This document shows, piece after piece, positions 8,363-12,295 of a stretch of 12,295 bases of DNA (the first letter of the stretch is position 1; the number at the start of each line of letters is the position of its first letter). This DNA is from Acidobacteriota bacterium (GTDB taxonomy: Bacteria > Acidobacteriota > Vicinamibacteria > Vicinamibacterales > UBA823), in the NCBI GenBank assembly GCA_003509065.1, contig DODG01000243.1:1-12295 (forward strand). The letters are read 5' to 3'. A model generated the notes under the pieces. The model worked only from the letters and a program-made list of their open reading frames with translations, was not told the origin of the DNA and made no database searches. The position numbers were made by a program, and so were the translations under genes.

Positions 8363-9231
8363 CCGACTCGTCCCTCTTTTCCAAGGAGACCAGTGGGTCT
8401 GAGAAGAAGCACGACAATGATGAGGATGAATGCAATGGCATCACGATATCCCGACGAGATATACGCTGCTCCTAGACTCTCAGCTACCCCCAAGAGTAAG
8501 CCAGCCAAAATGGCGCCGGGAAAACTTCCCAAGCCACCAACAATAACCACTGCAAACGATTTGGCAGTGACAATGGCCCCCATCGTTGGAAAGACTTGAA
8601 AGATTGGTGCAAGTAGACCGCCGGCAAGTGCTGCGATGCCCGCACCCCAGCTAAATGTAAACGTGTTAATAAAATCGATGTTGACGCCCATCAAGGCCGC
8701 AGCCTCTCGATCTTGGAATGTCGCCCGAATCGCCTTACCTACTTTGGTCCGTTGCAAAAAAAGATGCGAGGCAACGATGATCAAAAGCGCCGAACCCAGC
8801 ACAAAGACCCTGATAGGCGTAAGACTGATAGGCCCAACCTGAATGCCAAGAAGAGGAAACGGCAGGCCTATATCCTTAGGAGTAGGATCCCAGATAATCT
8901 GTGCCATATTCGCCAAGAAAATGGAAAGGCCGATCGTAGCGAGCATGGACACATCAATGGGCTCGTTCCGGATTGGCTTCAGTAATAAACGTTCAATGAT
9001 GGCGGCTAAAAGTCCAACGAGTAAGGCCGAAATGATGAGAGCCATCGGGTACGGTACGCCAGTAAGGGTAAAAATTGTGTACACCGAAAACGCGGCTAAC
9101 ATGTAAAACTGACCGTGTGCGAAATTCACGACATTCATCACGCCAAAGATCAGCGTGAGACCAATGCCCATGAGGGCATAAATGCCGCCGATTAACAGGC
9201 CGTTGAGAAGATGTTGTAGGAAGCCGACCAT
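8359..9231 (-). CDS. livH: LivH-type branched-chain-type ABC transporter permease
   Basis: 290 residues, the normal length for LivH, with about eight hydrophobic segments. The N-terminus (L-L-N-G-L-L-I-G-G-I-Y-A-L) and N36-F-A-H-G40-Q are the family hallmarks. Residues 169-184 (R-A-T-F-Q-D-R-E-A-A-A-L-M-G-V-N) form the cytoplasmic loop that contacts the ATPases. V-V-I-V-G-G-L-G-S-F-P-G-A (228-240) and the terminal R-P-T-G-L-L-G-K are also typical. It is an inner-membrane half-permease that partners LivM. Its stop shares four bases with the livM-livG start (ATGA, 8359-8362). No convincing SD precedes the ATG at 9231, but the start gives the expected N-terminus. A 184-nt gap separates it from the binding-protein gene upstream. 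Confidence 0.92.
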   Translation of the reverse strand: MVGFLQHLLNGLLIGGIYALMGIGLTLIFGVMNVVNFAHGQFYMLAAFSVYTIFTLTGVPYPMALIISALLVGLLAAIIERLLLKPIRNEPIDVSMLATIGLSIFLANMAQIIWDPTPKDIGLPFPLLGIQVGPISLTPIRVFVLGSALLIIVASHLFLQRTKVGKAIRATFQDREAAALMGVNIDFINTFTFSWGAGIAALAGGLLAPIFQVFPTMGAIVTAKSFAVVIVGGLGSFPGAILAGLLLGVAESLGAAYISSGYRDAIAFILIIVVLLLRPTGLLGKEGRVG

Positions 9232-9281
9232 GATAGGTAGCAGGAATATCTTAAGGGGCGCCTCAAATCCTGCACAGTGAC

Positions 9282-9295
9282 AACATCTTGATGTT
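9282..9295. repeat. Short perfect dyad in the livK-livH gap
   Basis: AACATC and GATGTT flank a central TT, a 14-bp inverted repeat about 50 nt upstream of the livH start. It might be an operator or a small RNA stem, but one short dyad can arise by chance. No partner copy is seen nearby. Confidence 0.25.
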
Positions 9296-9359
9296 AACTG
9301 GTTCTGGTAGAGGTTGCGCTTACACTAACACCCTGGGTCAGGACCTTACTATTTCCTCA

Positions 9360-9391
9360 TGATGGTGCTCTGCCTCAAGCACAAGGCATCA
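9360..9391 (-). other. Imperfect hairpin downstream of the binding-protein gene
   Basis: On the plus strand TGATG-GTGCT (9360-9369) pairs with AGCAC (9378-9382) and CATCA (9387-9391), leaving an 8-nt loop and a 4-nt bulge. It lies about 25 nt past the livK-like stop in transcript sense. No U-run follows, so it is not a classical terminator. It could stabilise or partly attenuate the transcript after the highly needed binding protein, which is inference. Confidence 0.3.
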
Positions 9392-9415
9392 CACCCTACG
9401 AAGATACAACTGTAG

Positions 9416-10621
9416 TTACAATGTCGGCGCGATGGTTGCAACCGCTGTCAGCGTACCATCGTCAACACGGACTAGGTATACATTTGGACGACTCTGGTGC
9501 CCTTCAGCCTCATCAAACTTAATGTGACCACTCAAACCAGCAAATTCAACCCTAGTCAGTGCTTGGTTTAAGCCTGCTTGATCGAGGCTACAGTCATTTA
9601 ACTCGATTGCCTTCGCAATGACCTGCACACCGTCAAAACCGCGGTAGGATTCGCCCAAGCCTACTTGAGGGTACCCAGCGTCATGGTATGCGTTGTAGTA
9701 CCACTCCGACAGTACCGGATCGCCAGCTAAATGGTGCTCCGCTGGCACATAGAACATTAAGTGATATGTGCCATTAACAATCTCTGAACTCGACAGGTGC
9801 ATAATAGCCACTGGATAGTTACTCCCTCCAGTAGTCAGAACAAGTTGGCTCATTCCCAGTTCGGCATATTGCTTTAGGATGGTAGCAATCTGCGCTGCAC
9901 CGGTAGTCATCACTATCGCATCCACCTCTGAACTATTAATCTCTGTTAGCTGTGGCAACACGTCAGTGACGCTCTGGTCAATATAGTTCTCGAACACAAT
10001 CTGACCACCCTGCGATTCGATAACCTCACGGAAGGTGTCACCTGCACTGCGTCCCCAATCGTTGTTAACACTCAGAATGGCCACTTTCTTCATGGTTAGT
10101 TCATTGGCCAAGTATGGTTTGACGGCCTCCGCTTCCATCTCACTCGTCGGGCTAATGCGGTGCACCCACTCGAATCCAGGCGTGTCCGTAGATGTAATCT
10201 TCACCGAACTAGAAGTTTCCACAACCAGCGGGACTCCATGACGTGCCATAACCGGCATCACCGCTAGTGTCGCAGAACTACCCCAAGCGCCCATAATGAC
10301 CGGCACTTCCTCACGCGTTATCAAATTCTCAGCTGCATTCGCAGATTCCTGCGGATCATTTCTACCGTCCAAAATAATTGGCTCGAGCGGCCGTTCACAA
10401 ACACCGCCTTCCGCATTAATTTTTTCGACGCCAATACGCAGACCACTGACAACATAAGATCCGGCATCCGCAACAGGCCCAGTGAGGGGTGCGATAACAC
10501 CAAATCGGATTGGTTCCACAGCGCTAGAATCGAGTTCGTCAACTGCAGAGTTGGGGGTACAGGCTGTCATTGAAATTACAGCTGCGAACAACGCTACAGT
10601 CAAGCCCACTATTCGTTTCAT
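9416..10621 (-). CDS. LivK-like periplasmic substrate-binding lipoprotein (Peripla_BP_6)
   Basis: 401 residues. The signal peptide (K2-R3, hydrophobic 4-18) ends in a lipobox-like M-T-A-C, so C21 is the probable lipidation site. The mature protein is a type I periplasmic binding protein: I-R-F-G-V-I-A-P-L-T-G-P near residue 40, G-G-V-C-E-R-P-L, and a G-A-W-G-S-S-A-T-L-A-V-M-P-V segment around 115-130 that lines the ligand cleft in LivK/LivJ relatives. It would capture substrate outside the inner membrane and deliver it to LivH/LivM. Family members bind amino acids, urea, amides, aromatic acids and other carboxylates, so ligand cannot be assigned. It lies 55 nt downstream of a molybdenum hydroxylase gene on the same strand and 184 nt ahead of livH. 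The SD ahead of the ATG is weak. Confidence 0.9.
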   Translation of the reverse strand: MKRIVGLTVALFAAVISMTACTPNSAVDELDSSAVEPIRFGVIAPLTGPVADAGSYVVSGLRIGVEKINAEGGVCERPLEPIILDGRNDPQESANAAENLITREEVPVIMGAWGSSATLAVMPVMARHGVPLVVETSSSVKITSTDTPGFEWVHRISPTSEMEAEAVKPYLANELTMKKVAILSVNNDWGRSAGDTFREVIESQGGQIVFENYIDQSVTDVLPQLTEINSSEVDAIVMTTGAAQIATILKQYAELGMSQLVLTTGGSNYPVAIMHLSSSEIVNGTYHLMFYVPAEHHLAGDPVLSEWYYNAYHDAGYPQVGLGESYRGFDGVQVIAKAIELNDCSLDQAGLNQALTRVEFAGLSGHIKFDEAEGHQSRPNVYLVRVDDGTLTAVATIAPTL

Positions 10622-10676
10622 ATTTTACAAAACTCATTTGCGAGCAACCGGGATCAGACTCTTCCGATTGTCTCGG

Positions 10677-11714
10677 CTACGGACTTGGATAGGGAACATC
10701 CTCCAGGGTTCTCGGTTCCTCTTCCACAACATCAAGTTTGCCTAATAATTGAAGGATGCGTTCAGGAGAAGCAGGTGTACGAGTAACCCGTTGACCAATC
10801 GCGTTGGCAATCGCATTAAAAATAGCAGGAGGCGTAGGAATCGTTGCTGGTTCCGCCACACCTTTGGCACCATGCGGACCAGTTGGATCATACACCTCTA
10901 CAATTAATGGATCGATCTTTGGAACATCAGCTGCCGTTGGTATCAAGTAAGTACTCAAACGAGAATTCACAAACTTCCCTTGTTTGACCACCATGTCTTC
11001 CATCAACGCAAACCCGAGTCCCTGCACTGCACCGCCCTCAATCTGGCCTTCCACACCTTTAGGGTTAATCGCTTTGCCAGCATCAGTCGCGGAAGCTAAT
11101 CGGAGAACGATCACTTTACCGGTCTCAGTATCTACTTCGACTTCGGCAAGCTGACTGGCCCATGCATAGGTAGCATACGCATCCCCCTGAGATGTCGCCG
11201 TGTCTACATCAGGAGTCGTAATCTTGTGCCAACCGTACCCTTGAAATCGTTTACCACGGGCGTGTGTTTCCGCAGCCAGTTTCGCAAATGGTAGTCCTCT
11301 GGACGGCGCTTCACGATCGTAGACACGCCCGTTGCCAAAGGTGAGTCGATCCGGAGAACATGCAAGCAACTCCGCTGCAATCTCTCCAAGTTGACTCTTG
11401 AGGTCTTGGCAGGCTTTAACCACAGCGTTTCCTTGCACATAAGTGGCCCGACTGGCGGAAACCGGGCCAGAGTCTGGAGTTTTCTCCGTGTCCGCAGAAA
11501 CTATCGTGACATCTTTAAAGCGAACTCCTAACTCATCTGCAACAAATTGACAGAGAATGGTCCGCAAGCCTTGGCCCAGTTCGCTTGCACCGTTCCTGAG
11601 CGTTACACTGCCATCGAACGCAACGTCAACTGCTGCGCTGGCAAAGTCTGGCCGTGCAAAACCATAGCCGAGACCATAGAGCATCGAACCAACACCAATC
11701 CCTCGAATCTTCAT
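10677..11714 (-). CDS. Xanthine dehydrogenase-family molybdopterin-binding subunit, C-terminal half
   Basis: 345 residues matching the C-terminal molybdopterin-binding region (MoCoBD_2) of the XDH/aldehyde oxidase large subunit. Visible signatures are G-A-S-E-L-G-Q-G (42-49), S-A-D-T-E-K-T-P-D-S-G-P (73-84), S-R-A-T-Y-V-Q-G-N-A (88-97), the cofactor loop G-G-A-V-Q-G-L-G (227-234), and G-A-K-G-V-A-E-P-A (282-290), where E288 matches the catalytic base of the family. The N-terminal cofactor domain is on the preceding frame, whose stop overlaps this ATG as ATGA (11711-11714). An SD-like AGGT (11724-11727) lies 9 nt before the ATG, so separate translation is plausible. The enzyme hydroxylates a heterocycle or aldehyde using water, passing electrons to FeS and FAD subunits that are not in the window. 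The substrate is unknown. A frameshift of a single ancestral gene is the alternative to a genuine split. Confidence 0.85.
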   Translation of the reverse strand: MKIRGIGVGSMLYGLGYGFARPDFASAAVDVAFDGSVTLRNGASELGQGLRTILCQFVADELGVRFKDVTIVSADTEKTPDSGPVSASRATYVQGNAVVKACQDLKSQLGEIAAELLACSPDRLTFGNGRVYDREAPSRGLPFAKLAAETHARGKRFQGYGWHKITTPDVDTATSQGDAYATYAWASQLAEVEVDTETGKVIVLRLASATDAGKAINPKGVEGQIEGGAVQGLGFALMEDMVVKQGKFVNSRLSTYLIPTAADVPKIDPLIVEVYDPTGPHGAKGVAEPATIPTPPAIFNAIANAIGQRVTRTPASPERILQLLGKLDVVEEEPRTLEDVPYPSP

Positions 11715-12295
11715 GATGTCATTACCTGTGAAGTGCGATCAAAGCGTAATTCTTTTTCAACCATGTACTCCTGCAGTCTTTCTAGAGTTGCAGGCAAACC
11801 TGCCGCTTCAGTCATGATCTGTCCAGTGCTAAACGAGAGTCCCTCTCGCAGGCAATTGTGCAAGCGGAATTCTAGAGGATCCATTCCGACTTGTTCTGCT
11901 AACCGATCAATTAGATTTTCGTGTACCACAGCGCACTGAAGAACACCGAAGCCACGAAAGGGTCCACTAATGGGATTGTTTGTATAAGCGGAAAAACTAT
12001 CAGCCTTGTAGTTCGGCCAATGATAAGGACCGCCCAAGTGGAGAGCCATTTTCTTTATGACAAAAATTCCCAAAGAAGCGTACGCTCCCGAGTCTCCATA
12101 GGCAACTCCCTCAAACGCCGTGAGTTTACCGGCTCGTGTCGCACCCGCCCGGGCTCTTACAATTGTGGGGTGGCGGTGAGTTTGGGTGAGCATGGATTCA
12201 TGACGCGTATAAGCCAAGCGAACCGGGCGCTTAGTAGCCCACGCCAACAACGCAACAAATATTTCTACTGTCACGTCGTCCTTACGACCAAATCC
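11711..12295 (-). CDS. Xanthine dehydrogenase-family molybdopterin-binding subunit, N-terminal half (5' cut by window edge)
   Basis: The frame is open to the window edge, so the gene starts outside; 194 residues are visible. They begin G-F-G-R-K-D-D-V-T-V-E, the family GGGFG(G/N)K-DD cofactor motif with Arg in place of the usual Gly or Asn. R-H-P (visible residues 41-43) and Y-T-N-N-P...F-R-G-F-G (104-117) follow; R114 of FRGFG aligns with the substrate-positioning Arg of bovine XDH. D-P-L-E-F-R-L-H-N is also typical of MoCoBD_1. The GTG at 12274 is an internal Val, not a start. The protein ends in M-T-S at a TGA whose bases overlap the ATG of the next gene. In most relatives both parts form one chain. 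The last residues (M-V-E-K-E-L-R-F-D-R-T-S-Q) have the length and polarity of the normal interdomain linker, so the break falls in a tolerant place. Confidence 0.85.
   Translation of the reverse strand, partial: GFGRKDDVTVEIFVALLAWATKRPVRLAYTRHESMLTQTHRHPTIVRARAGATRAGKLTAFEGVAYGDSGAYASLGIFVIKKMALHLGGPYHWPNYKADSFSAYTNNPISGPFRGFGVLQCAVVHENLIDRLAEQVGMDPLEFRLHNCLREGLSFSTGQIMTEAAGLPATLERLQEYMVEKELRFDRTSQVMTS
11724..11727 (-). promoter_or_regulatory. Possible ribosome binding site for the C-terminal molybdenum subunit gene
   Basis: AGGT, in transcript sense, lies 9 nt before the ATG at 11714 and inside the end of the upstream gene. It is weak on its own but supports re-initiation at the ATGA junction. 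Confidence 0.35.

Noticed and set aside
9240..9290. Promoter for livH with a TAAGAT -10-like element
   Set aside because: The best -35-like match (TTGTCA) lies 24 nt away, too far for a sigma-70 promoter.
10622..10676. Promoter ahead of the binding-protein gene
   Set aside because: An AT-rich TGTAAAAT lies next to the start codon, but the only -35-like sequence is about 13 nt away and the gap is only 55 nt.
11745..11765. Homopolymer A-run as the cause of the split in the molybdenum subunit
   Set aside because: A frame change there would run into the in-frame TGA at 11741-11739, so an indel in the A-run cannot restore one chain.

Overview
The window reads as chromosomal DNA of a Gram-negative heterotroph. 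Three exported proteins carry lipoprotein-like signal peptides, and SD-like sequences precede most starts. A Pseudomonadota, perhaps marine, fits the mix of a type I sulfatase, an SGLT-like symporter and a LivM-LivG fusion. That placement is inference, because no rRNA or other phylogenetic marker is present. Two converging gene blocks meet near position 5,730. I see no mobile element, tRNA, rRNA or CRISPR array.

Plus-strand block (1-5698): a sugar catabolic operon. It starts inside the 3' end of a gene whose product closely resembles the C-terminus of L-arabinose isomerase (AraA). An SGLT-type sodium/sugar symporter, a DUF1680 (GH127-type) beta-L-arabinofuranosidase lipoprotein and an exported formylglycine-type sulfatase follow. 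Gaps are only 8-26 nt, so these are probably co-transcribed. The genes form one route: the sulfatase strips sulfate from a glycan outside the cytoplasm, the GH127-like enzyme frees L-arabinose, the symporter imports it, and the isomerase makes L-ribulose. This suggests use of a (possibly sulfated) arabinose-containing polysaccharide or glycoprotein.

Minus-strand block (12295 down to 5758): first, two consecutive reading frames that together form the molybdopterin-binding large subunit of a xanthine dehydrogenase/aldehyde oxidase family enzyme. They are split by an ATGA overlap, and the upstream one is cut by the window edge. A complete branched-chain-amino-acid-type (HAAT/Liv) ABC transporter follows: a periplasmic binding lipoprotein (LivK-like), permease LivH, a fused LivM-LivG permease/ATPase and the ATPase LivF. 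Adjacency on one strand suggests that the transporter may feed substrate to the molybdenum hydroxylase, so its cargo may be a heterocycle or carboxylate rather than an amino acid.

Most notable: the split molybdenum subunit, the linkage of a Liv transporter with a molybdenum hydroxylase, the coupling of AraA with a sulfatase and a GH127-like enzyme, and the LivM-LivG fusion with its polar linker.
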